Shown: piece after piece, positions 1-12,400 of the stretch
How positions within the stretch are numbered: position 1 is the first letter of the stretch
How the letters are laid out: each line of letters begins with the position of its first letter
From: Tridacna crocea
Taxonomy: Eukaryota; Mollusca; Bivalvia; Cardiida; Cardiidae
Assembly: GCA_943736015.1 (NCBI GenBank)
Contig: OX031063.1
Location: 2,275,001 to 2,339,000 of the forward strand
Reading direction: 5' to 3'
DNA: 64,000 nt
Notes under the pieces: generated by a model
Databases searched by the model: none
Seen by the model: only the letters and a program-made list of their open reading frames with translations
What the model was told of the DNA's origin: nothing
Position numbers and translations under genes: made by a program

Positions 1-90
1 AAAAGGAAAAACTGCTGGTTACCAGCAATTTTTTCATAAAGGTTCCTTCTTTGGGACATCAAAATTCCCCATTGTGTGGTAAAAGGTTAA
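1..90 (+). mobile_element. MITE A, cut by window edge
   Basis: Hairpin centre and short arm remain; ends at TTAA. Confidence 0.8.
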
Positions 91-139
91 AGACTCCCGC
101 TCATACTTGCTCACAAAGCCCTGCCTTGGACACATTTCT

Positions 140-274
140 CATTTTCTCCTTTTCCCACAATATTTTCTATCCTGTTGGAAACAAATTTCACTTTTTGAGT
201 TTCATATTTTGTTGTCTGCAAATGCTTTCAATTTGAATCAGTCTAAAATATATTGTTGTTTGGTACAGAGTTAA
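140..274 (-). mobile_element. MITE A half copy
   Basis: Right hairpin arm plus long arm only; ends GAGTTAA. Confidence 0.75.
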
Positions 275-323
275 ACACTGGACCTTTGGATAAAGAGTTA
301 TATATTATTGCTGTACACCATAC

Positions 324-436
324 CTCCTCTCCCATGTAATTCTTGCAGACTGGATACTGAGCATGCCATTCCATGTACGCATCATGGACCAGATGATGCA
401 TGTTTCTACATGTCTCTCTCGTAAACCAGTGAGCTC
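324..436 (-). CDS. Exon 42: Cys/His segment after the LRRs
   Basis: Acceptor TTTTATAG, donor GTATGG; phase 1/0, 38 codons: GAHWFTRETCRNMHHLVHDA, then YMEWHAQYPVCKNYMGEE. Phase match with exon 41 and an open frame support it. The gene continues to the left of the window. Confidence 0.78.
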
Positions 437-3400
437 CTATAAAAAAGAATGAGGAATCATTTTAATTCATACAGTGCTAAGCATGACATCAGTGTTGCTT
501 CTAAGATTTTCTAAAATGGGACCAAAAGGGCCTCTTTCTATTCACAAAGCACCTACTTAACATAATATAACCAGATGAAAGGCCAACACCATAACCACTG
601 AGCAAAAGGAAATTCTCCCAAACACAATTGTTAGGTATTGTATTTAACCCTTTCCCAAATAAGACCTAGTCTGCAGTAATAGTCTTTTGAAAACATGGTG
701 GGAAAAGGAGAAATTGCTTGTAACGAGCAATTTCTCCTTTTCCCACAGTGTTTTCTACCCTTTTTGAGAACTTTGTCATTTTCTCCAAATCCAAAATTGT
801 TGTCTGCAAACTCTTGGGGTTAGAAACAAATCTGTTTAGGGACATCTATGACAAATAGCAAGAATCCTACAGCCAAGTTGCATATTGTACAAAATCGGAA
901 GTTGGATCTCCAGTCTTCATTGCCTGCTATTTTAAAAGACATTTGGGTCAAAGAGTAAAGGACAGACTGGCTGATTCCAGTATACCCCTGAAAACATTCA
1001 TTTTGCGATGGTATAATTAGATACATTTATCAAATAAATTCAAAACCTGTCAGATCCAGAGTTTTCAAGTTTTTCAAATTCTGCAAGGTTTCTGGAAGGC
1101 TTGTGACTGGGTTCTGGTTGAGAGAAAGATAAGTCAAGGCCTGTAGGCGGCCAAGATTTTCAGGCACACTGTCCAACAATAGCCCGTCTAGACTCAGAGT
1201 CTTCATGTCTGAGTTTTCCACGAAATCCTCAGGTAGGTGCTTGATTGGCATGTTCTTCAGCTCCATTAGAACAACGGTAGGTGACATGAAGATGTCCTTT
1301 GGCAGTTCTGTAATGGCCGTGTTCTGTACCTTCACGACCTGCAAACCATAGAACCATTTTAGTCGTGCTCTGTGAAATGGGGCTTAATGCATCTCCATGA
1401 TGCATGAATCCTTTACCAAACAATGACGATTTATTGATCATGAGGAAGAAGCCTTTTGCAAACATTTTGGGAAAAGGAGGAAATGCTGCATAAAGTTTTC
1501 TAATCTATCAGAGAAAATTTGCATTATTTGAGCCACTATGCAAACTCTTTGAATTCCAAGAGGGCTAAAAATTTTTACCACCATTTTCTCCTTTTCTCAC
1601 ATTTTTTTTTCAAAAGCTGTCTTTCTCTGCACTGTTTGATAGAAGCTATAAATCAGTATAAGTGTTAACCCTTTACCACATAATCCAAAGTTTTTTACGA
1701 TCCTGAGGAAGAAGGCCTTTTGAAAACAGTGTTGGAAAAGGAGAAAATGCTGGTAACCAGCTTTTTCTCCTTTTCCAACAATACTTTCTACCCTATCAAG
1801 TACAAATTTCATATTTTTGGCTACCTTTAATTTTCATCTGCAAATGCTTTTAATTTGGACAAATCTGAAATTAAGATGTTCAGTAAAGAGTTAATACCTG
1901 TAGAGACTTGGCCTTATGAAAACCTCCTGGCAATGAAGTCAATCTTCCCATGTGATTACCCACTGCCAAAGATCCAATACTAAAATACTGAAGATTTTCA
2001 AACTTTTCAAAAAAGTCCTCTGGCAGTTCCTTCAACGTCGTCAATGACCAGTTAAACACAGACACAGACTTGAGGTACGGTTCAAAATAATCGTAACTAA
2101 ACGTAATGTCTTTTTCCACGAGTATCACATCTGTAACATCGTTGTTCAAACAGTGCGCTTTACACACTGCATACTTGTCGTAACTCGTAAACTTAAACAA
2201 AGCATCGGCATCTGTCTGTGGCTTTCCTGGAAATTTCCTGACATGCTCATCTCTGTTTTTGATTGCGTCTTTAATTTCGTGTCTGTCTTCATTCGTTGGT
2301 GTGTATTGTACTCCGCCCCAAGCTGCGTTGTATATGCCACATAGTGATGTGTAAGATTGAAGCATGTTGTAGAATAACTTTTCGACCTGGTTCTGGGACA
2401 AACCACTACTGTCTCCCTTGATCAAGTTTTTATATGAAGTCAGGTTTAACTGCAAGATAAAAAGAGTATTTCTTACATGTTCTTGCTAACAAATGACCTT
2501 TAGTCTAACAGTGGGCATTGATTTTTTTTTAATCATATTGTGGTAGGAGAAAAAACTAGATCTGTTACTGAATGTGACTTAGTACCCCGGCCGGCACTTT
2601 GACAGAAACAAGGCAATTATTTGTACACAGACACACATACAGACAGACACAGATGGACACACTGATTCCAGTATACCCCCGAAAACATTCGTTTTGGGGG
2701 AGTTTAATGATCACACATGACTAACTTTCCCTTTGCCACAATGTTTTCATACTTTCTCATGTTTAATACTTTAGTTCATGCTAGGAAAGGGAAAACTCAG
2801 AATTCAGATCAAGAATTATCACTATGTGTGGACACTTTGAATTATTCTATAGATATCACACACACAGGGTTGCTGATTCGAATCTTTTTCCAAGGATTGA
2901 TGATAGTCATTACAACAGCATTATCTCACTTCCACCGGCATTTTCTCCTTTTTCCACATTGTTTTCTACCCGATCAAAGACAAAGTTCATTGTTCCAGTC
3001 GCATATGATTTTTTACAATCAAAATGCTCTTGTTATTGGTCCATCTGAAATGAGGTCCCCTTGTAATAAGTTAAGCTAAATTTAAGTAGCACTTCTAAAG
3101 AAATTATTCTCCGTCAGGAAAAAGCACTCAACCCATAAGCACATAACAAATTTCAAGCAAATTCAAACTGACAGCATTTGCAGATAACTAATTTAACCCA
3201 TTACCATAGAATCCCTACTTTTGACAGCTATGAAATTAGAAACCTTTAGAAAACATTGTGGAAAGAGGAGAAAATGCTGGTAGCCAGCATTTTCTCCTTT
3301 TCCCACAATGTTTTCCACCCTTCACAAAACAAATTTCAAATTTTCAGTCATTTTAATTTTGACGTCTACAAATGCTTTTGATTTGGACAAGCCTAAAATT

Positions 3401-6400
3401 TTGTCATTTGGTAATGAGTTAATGTGGCTCAAATTATTGAATTCGTCTCTGAGAGAAAAGAAAATATTTTTGGAAAAGGAGAAAATGCTGATTACCAGCA
3501 TTTTCTCCTTTTCCCAAAATGTCTTTAAAGGCCTTCTTCCACAGGGTAGTTAAAATTTGTGATAATAATTTATTGTAGGGTGTTTAATGATGTTTTTAAC
3601 ATCATTTCAGTTATATTCCAGCAGCCAATGCACCTATCTATGCTTTCATGGAGTCTCTTTACCAGTACTCCGCACAATTTTCTTCTTAACCCTTTCCCAA
3701 ACGGCAAACTTTTGGACTATACCAAATTGAAAGCATTTGCAGACTACGATTCAACTCTTGCTGAAAAGATTATTTCTGTCTATGATAGGGTAGAAAACAT
3801 TGTGGGAAAAGGAGAAAATGCTGGTTACCAGCATTTTCTCCTTTTCCCACAATGTTTTCAAAAGGCTACTATTCCAGACCCGTAAAAATCAGGGATTGTT
3901 CGGGAAACGGTTAAGCCACTGGCTTTTTTCCCTCGTAACCATCGTCGAGACAATGGCCAGTGGTCGGAGAGGAATAAATCCTGTCTCAATGACTATCATC
4001 AATCCTCAGAAAGAAATTGGCCGAGCCGGGAATCTCGTGATAGTGAGGTAACAGAATAACCAAACCTTCTGCCCAATCAAGGCCATGTAGGTCCAAACAG
4101 TTTTCCAGTCCCCATATAGGGCCTCAATAGGTAAAGGGGTCTCGGGTATGATCCCTGGTATATCAACAAAATGAATCGGTATCTTCCACATCCGATTATT
4201 AGGGAACCCAGCAAAGTCTTGAATCAGCTTCATTTCATCTGACGAAAAAAAGAACAAATAGCACATGTGAAACTTTTACAACATATAGAAATGTTGGAAT
4301 TGTCCAAATTCAAATCATTTGCATAACAGAAATTAACACATTACCACACAATCCCTACTTTTGATGACCCTGAAAAAGAAACCTTTAGAAACCATTGTGG
4401 TAACCAGCATTTTCTGTTTTCTTTTGAAAACACAGCTGGAAAAGGAGAAATTGCCTGTAACAGATGTTTTCTCCCATTCTCAAACTCTTTTCTACCCTTT
4501 TGGATCACTTTCTGCCATTTTCATCAAATTTAAAATTGTCCTCTGCAAACTCTTTCAGTTTGGAAGAGTCTAAAATGACAAAATTTTAGGTTTGTCCAAA
4601 TTTAAAGCATTTGCAGACAACAAAGTAAAAGTGACTGAAAATTTGAAGTAAATTTTGTAAAGGTTTGAAAACATTGTGTGAAAAGGAGAAAATGCTGGTT
4701 ACCAGCATTTTCTCCTTTTCCAATAATAATTTCTTAAGGCTTCTTTCTCTGGGTCATCAAAAGTAGACTGTGTAGTAATAATGGGTTAAAAAGTTTGACA
4801 TAAATCAATAAGGTAAGAAGACATAAATCATCCATAAATACTGTTTACTCACTGTAAGAAAAGCACGTCCTGTGTACAGCCACATCTTTAAATATGGAGG
4901 TAAGGTTCGGGTAGATCAGCAGGTCAACAGAAAGGTCGCTGGGTAGAAAGGTGTAGAGATACATGTCTTCATCGTCCTTCAGCCAGTCAATCAATGATCG
5001 TACAGCATTGCACATAGACTTCTCTTGCACTGTTATAACAGAATAAAGCAGAATAGAACCATAAATTGTGTGGTAGCTGACAAGGAAGATAAATATAGAT
5101 CTAGTTCATAAGTAAAAGTTATTTAGACATTAACCTGTTACCACACAGCAATATTTGAAATATATTCAAATTGAAAGCATTTGCAGACAACAATTTTAAA
5201 GTGGCTCATATGGTGCTATTTTGCTTTGATAGGGTAGAAAACATTGTCAGAAAAGAAGAAAATGCTGGTTACCGGCATTTTCTCCTTTTCCTGCAATGTT
5301 TTCAAACCCTCTCTTTTTCAGGGTCTTCAACCCATTACCACACAATCCCTACTTTTGACGCCCCTGAGAAATAAGCCTTTTGAAAACACTGTGGGAAAAG
5401 GAGAAAATGCTGGTAACCAGCATTTTCTCCATTTCTCACAGTGTTTTCTACCCTTCCCAGAACAAATTTCAATTTTTCAGTCACCTTTATTTTGTTGTCT
5501 GCAAATGCTTTCAATTTGGACCAGTCTAAAATTTTCTCGTGTGGTAAAGAGTTAAAGGCTAAGATTGTGTGCACGATACCCTTATCTTGGGGAATACCAC
5601 ACGTATGCGGGTGTCAGTATTTGGCTAAAGTTGCTTTTTCGGTGAAAATTTGAGTGATACAGTGGGCACTGACGGGTAGAGAAAATCTGATAAAAAGCTT
5701 TTGAAAACTCAGTAGGAAAAAGAAATGCTGGTAACTGGCATTTTCTCTTTTTTCTACAATGTTTTCTACCCATTTACAGACATATTTTTCTGGCGATTAC
5801 ATACCATCATGTTTTTCTTTTTTCAAAAATAGCTTTAATACCAACAAAATTAATCTTCAGAGTGCAAAATAAACCCAACTGACATTTTGAAATTAGAAAT
5901 ACAACCCAAATAATTACAATGTAACCATAGTTTTTGTCTGTAGTGTTTAAGAAAGTTGACAGTGTAGATCAAAGATCAGACTGCACATTTTGTGAAGTGT
6001 GATCTTGGCCTACACTGTCCAAAAAGGCAACTACAGAAGCCAAAGTTGTCGTAATGGTTAAGATCATTTAATCTGTAACAAGTGACTACGCTCAGTGCTT
6101 CTGCTACAAGATGGTACTGTGAATGAATGACAGTTTAACAAATGATATCTTTCGTTGCCTTCAACATTTTCTCAGTCATTTCACTGCAACAGTTCACTCG
6201 TCCATGTTTGAGATTAAAACAGACAGCACAAAAACTCCACACCTACCTGTTGGTCGTGTAAAAACCTGCGCACACAAGTTAAACTTCTTCAGCACGTTGG
6301 CTTTCCAATCTTTGTCAATAAATTGCATCACTTCCTGGGCAGCCTGTATGTGGACAATGAAAAAAAACTTCCTAACTATAACAACATTCACTCGCTCTCC

Positions 6401-9400
6401 ATCCTTACCCCTCAAGATGTCCAGCAAAGTCCACTAGCTAAGCTGTTTAATACAGGACTTAAGCCATTACCACACAATCCCTACTTTTGACGACCCTGAG
6501 AAAGAAGCCTTTTGAAAACATTATGGGAAAAGGAGAAAATGCTGGTAACCAGCATTTTCTCCTTTTCCCACAAAGTTTTTTTAACATTCCCAAAACATAT
6601 TTCAATTTTTAAGTAACATTTATTTTGTCGTCTGCAAACGCTTTCAATCTGGAAAAGTCTAAGATTTTCTTGTGTGGGAAAGAGTTAAAAGGTAAGTTTA
6701 TCGACATTGAAAACATAATGATTGCATAGGCTGATCATTGCTAATTCATTGATCATCAGTGCAGGAAGAGTTTACTACATCTAAATAAGAAAACAGGTTC
6801 AGAATGAGCAATCTTACTCTCCAATGACAGAATATTGGTAGTGTAAACATAAGTCCTGTGTAGGACTAATGGGACGAAACGGTATCAAATGACTTTCTTA
6901 ACCCTTTACCCCATAATTATGTCATTTCTATGGTATCTCTAATTGACCCTAAATAACAGAAAGGATGAAGTCTTTTCTTATGTGTATATGACACCTTTTG
7001 ATGGCATAGAAAACATTGCGATAAAAGGTGAAATTGCTCGTCATGAGCAATTTCACCTTTTGTCACAATGTTTTCCAAATGCCTCTACAAGTAATGCGTC
7101 GAAATGAGTATCTATGGAGTAAAGGGTTGAAGACCTATTTTGAATATAAACAGACCATTACGAAGGTTGTCACGATCAAAGGTGTTCCTGAAACTGATGG
7201 GCTTCTCCATGCATTTTCGCACCCGTATATCACGGCAACAAGTGTAATAACTTTCACATCGGAGCTTTCTCCGATCTTATATATGTGTTGTGATGGGTTA
7301 TCCGATATATTTTCAAGTTATAAACGGTGAAAATGACCTATTTTTGGACTTAGGGGCTTTAAACAGTTAAGCTAATAATGCAATTGTCCTTAACCCATTA
7401 CCACACAATCCCTATTTTTGACGCCCCTGAGAAAGAAGCCTTTAGAAAGCATTATGGGAAAAGGAGAAAATGCTGGTAACCAGCATTTTCTCCTTTTCCC
7501 ACAATGTTTTCTACTCTTCACAAAACAAATTACAAATTTTCAGTCACTTTTACTTTGTCATCTGCAAATGCTTTCGATTTGGACCAGTCTAAAATATTGT
7601 CGTATGGTAATGGGTTAAACAGTTAAGCTAATAATGCAACTGTCGTTAAGGAGACAAACCTGTGATAGCAGATATGGTGGGGCATTCACAAAAGTCTTCG
7701 TCAAACTCACTGGTGTGTCTGAAATATCATAAAGTGTTAAATGCAATCATGATTGTTTGAACTGTAAATATTTTTACATGTCATTTATCCTTTAAAAGAA
7801 AACAAACTTTTAAACTCCCATCAAACATGAAGGTGCTTGCTGACAACATATTAAACAAATATAATGTAATTTGTCCTTTAACTCATTACCACACGACAAA
7901 ATTTTAGACTGGTCCAAATTGAAAGCATTTGCAGACGACAAAATAAAGGTGACTGAAAAATTGAAATTTGTTCTGGGAAGGATAGAAAACACTGTGGGAA
8001 AAGGAGAAAATACTGGTTACCAGCATTTTCTCCTTTTCCTACAGTGTTTTCAAAAGGCTTCTTTCTCAGGGGCGTCAAAAGTAGGGATTGTGTGGTAATG
8101 GGTTAACACTTTACCAAACAATCCCTGGTTTTTACGACCCTGAGATAGAAGCCAGCAATGGTAACCAGCATTTTCTCCTTTTCCCACGATGTTTTCTACC
8201 CTGCTGGAAACAAATTTCAATTTTTGATTTACGTTTATTTTGTCGTCTGCAAGTGCTTTCAATGTGGACCAGTCTAAATTTTGTTGTTTGGGAAAGGGTT
8301 AAAGAAGAATACACTTGCCCTATTAATGGTGAACAACTTGTTAACCCTTTAACACACAATGATGACTTTTAATGACCCTTAGGAAGAAGCTGGTAACCAG
8401 CATTTTTCTCCTTTTTCCACAAATTTTTCTACCCTGTCAAAGCAAAATTGCACGCTTTGAGCCACTCTGAAATTGTCTGCAAATGCTTTCAATTTGGATA
8501 GGTAAAAAATTTTGCCATGTGGTAAAGGGTTAAAGTAAAAAATAAATATTTTCAGTAATAATAAAAATATCATTAAATGCCAAAAATTTTGAAAAATATC
8601 AAGTTTTTTGCATGATGAGGCAGAGAATGCAGATGATAACGATGCAAGGGTTCCAACATGTAACATTTTCTTAAAAAATAGCCCAACTGAATACACACAA
8701 CAAAACTACTTACTACGAGATTCATAAGGTATGATTGTGGACTCATTTCCCTTGAATATATCCGAGTTGAAATGTAGAACTGGGGAGTCAGCCTTTATAC
8801 AAATTGTCGAGTTCACATCTTTATCCTTGGGAGAATACTCTAGGGCCAACATTTTCCCTCTGCTATACAGGTCTACCACAACACATTCAGCAAATATATC
8901 CATGCTGAAAGATAGACAGAAAATGGATATCAAAATCATATTTAACACATGCTCTGAGAAAAGTTGATTGAATGGTGTTTTACATCGCTTTCAACACTAT
9001 AATTATCAGTCCCATCATGGCAACTCTGTGAACAGGGGGCTTTAACTCTCTACAAAAGGACATGTGAAAGCATGTGCAAATGACAAATTAAATGTAGTTA
9101 AATTGATGATATATGTCACTGACAGGGTTGAAAAATTATGGGAAAGAAGAAAATGCTGGTAACCAGCATTTTCTTCTTTCCCCTCAATGTTTTCCCCTCA
9201 ATGTTTTCTTTCAAGACCATAAAAGTTTTGGATTGTACGGTTATGGTTTAACCCTTTATCACACAATCCCAACTTTAATTTTTGATTCGCATTTATTTTG
9301 TCCTGTACAAATGCTTTCAATTTGGACTAGTCAAAGATTTTATTGTTTGGTAAAGAGTAAATGCATCTGTAATGCACCATACCTATCAAGTTGTCACGTA

Positions 9401-12400
9401 GAGATCCAATTTACCTAAAAACTGGCTGAAAGTGTGATTAGGTTTTTTTTATTTCAAACCTCCAAAATGGATATCTCATTCGAAAGACAATCATTAATCT
9501 TACGTGGCTAGCCATGGGGCTGAAACCCACACCCTCAAGGGGCCAAAGACATGATGATTACAAGTCTTGGGCTCTTCCACTTGAGCTATTCAGGCTCTTC
9601 AAGAAGAATTTACCACTAATGTTAGCGAGCTGGGTAGCACTTTGTAATTATACGATGTGACATGTATGTTAGAGCTAACATATTCATCACATTATAATTC
9701 AATCTTAGTTTTTTTTCATGAACATTGGCGAGTTCTGATTGGCTGATTTTTTTTTTTCATAGCTCCATGAAAGAAAAAAATCAACGGTGCCAGGACTACT
9801 TTTGCACTCATTGTAAACAAACATGTATACAAGATTTCATGATGGTTTTCTTTCTGATTTTAGATCTTTATGGAGTCAGCAGAATGCTAGCTGAATGTAA
9901 CTTGTAAAAGAACTTACCTGTCCAGATAAGCAATCAGCTTCATTCCTTTCTGATAGGTTTTGGGGTACAGGAAACTCTGAAAGCAAACAACTTTGATAAA
10001 TCTCTATCTTTCATTGGTTGAAGTGTTTTTACCCCTCAAATACAAAATAACCAACATTTAACTCTTTACCAAATTTCAGAGTGTCCAAGTTGAAAGCCTT
10101 TGCAGATCACATGTTGAAAGGAGCCCAAGTGTAGATTTCTATCTTTGAAATCATTGTGGGAAAAGGAGAAAATGCTGGTCACCAGCACTTTATCCTTTTC
10201 CCAAAATGTTTTCAAAACTATTCTATCTCTAGGTAATTAAAAGTTGGGATTGTGTGGTAAAGAGATAAGTAGGCTTTTATTGCATTTGAAAGAGGTACTT
10301 TTCCTTGCACATACATAAATGAATATATATTCAAATTTATATATCTGTGATATATTAGTACTAGATTACAGTGGCAGTTCTGACTGCTTGCATGCTGCAT
10401 ATGAGGGCCATTCTTCAGTTATTTCCCTAGATACTTCTCCAGTTCTACTTAGTAACCAGCATTTTCTCCTTTTCCCACAAGGTTTTCTACCCTTCACAAA
10501 AACAAATTTCAAATTTTCAGTCACTTTTATTTTGTCGCCTTCAAGTGTTTTGAATTTGGACAAGCCTAAAATATTGTCATTGGGTAATGAGATAAATGAG
10601 CCATGGTCTAGTGGATACATGCATTTACAAAAAGTTTTGACCAATTCAGCCTGCTCAGGCTGGCCAGAATCGATCTTTTAATTTTGGAAAATTTTCTGCA
10701 TGTCCAATTTTTATTCTACCTCATGATTCAGTCAAAAGTTAGGCAATATGGATGTTAATGGATCCATAATTATATGATTTGATTCACTTAATGCATCACA
10801 ATATGGTTTTTATGTTTCCATAATCATTTAATGATTTGCTGGGCGTAATGCGTCACAATATGGTTTTTTATGGATCCATAATTATATGATTTGATTGGCT
10901 TAATGCATCACAATACGTGTTTTCTGTTTCCATAATTATATGATAATTTGCTGGCCTCAATGCATCACAGAGATGCATAAACCCTTTACCAGAAAATCCT
11001 GAGTTTTAACAACCCTTAAAATGAATTCTGATATGCTTTCTACTCTTCAAAGACAGACATCAGCTTTTGTTGTTTCGAAATTTGTCATCTGCAAACGCTT
11101 TCAATTTGGTAGAGTCTAACATTTTGTCGTTTGGTATAGACATAGACTCCTTTTGCCATAGCTTCGCTCAAACATATAGGTAAAAAGAAGCTCTGGGTAA
11201 AGCATACTTTTTTGTTACTAATCACATAGCTGTTTCGAATGAATTTTAGACAGCTACAATTTAACGACAATGTAAACAGTACTTACTGGGCATTTAGGAT
11301 ATCTCATGATGAATTTCGCATCCTTGCTATTTGTTTCCACAGAGACCTGATAAGCCCCTTGCTTGAGATAGTAATCCTCAACAAAGGTTTCGTTTCTGTA
11401 CACTGACAACCGTAGACAGCTCTGTAAGAAAAATGAACATGCAGACAGCATAATGAACAATGCTAAAATGCTGAAATTCATTTATCAAATGGTGGAAAAC
11501 ACTATTGGAAAAGAAGAAAATACTGATAACCAACAAAGTTTTCAAAAACATTTCTCCTCAGGGTGGTTAAAACACAAGATTGTTTGTTACAGACAGGCCA
11601 GGAATGAGTGGAAAAACATAAGTACAATCTGTATGATTTGTTGATCTGTACTGGCAGAAAGGAATTAAAGCAATGGAACAAGTAACTTAACTTACGAACC
11701 TGGATGATTTGTTGATCTGTAGTGGCAGAATTAGATTAAAGTGAAAGGCCATGAACAAGGGACTTAACAAAGTACAAACCCTGATGATTTGTTCTTCTGT
11801 TGTGGCAGAAATGGATTTAATCCTTTACCAGACAAGCCCTGGTTTTTATGTGTCTGTAGTAAAAGTCTTTTGAGAACACTGTGGGAAAAGGAGAAATTGC
11901 TTGTAATGAGCAATTTCTCCTTTTCTCACAGTGTTTTCTACCCTTTTTGAGAACTTTCTGGCATTTTCTTCAAATCAAAAATTGTCGTCTGCAAACTCGT
12001 TTGGTTTGGAAGAGTCCAAAATTTGTCGTTTGGGAAAGGGTTAAGGGCTGAGCTAGGAACAGGTGACTAGACAAAATACAAACCTTTATGATTTATTGAT
12101 CTGTTGTGGCAAAACAGGATTTAAGTAAAAGGCCATGAACAAGTGACTAAACAAGGTACAAACCTCAATGATTTGTTGATCTGCAGTGGCAGACAGGGAT
12201 GAAAGCAATGTGCCGAGAACAAGTGTTTTTAGTTACCTTGATAATTTGTTGATCTGTAGTGGCAGAAACTGTAGGAAGCTCCTCAACAACATTTTGGGAC
12301 TCAACTATCTTCACCTTAATCCTGCAATATTATAAATGTCAAATATTTTCTACCTTCAATAGGACAACCTAGAGTTGTAGTTGGTTGGTTGGTTGTATTG

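Noticed and set aside
2717-3079. Plus-strand 120-codon frame
   Set aside because: Spans SINE and MITE fragments; no homology pattern, no splice support.
7418-7618. Many short frames on both strands with near-identical peptides such as VGKGENAGNQHFLLFPQCF
   Set aside because: They are translations of the MITE hairpin (GTGGGAAAAGGAGAAAATGC...), appear in dozens of copies, and have stops at the element ends. No evidence of coding.
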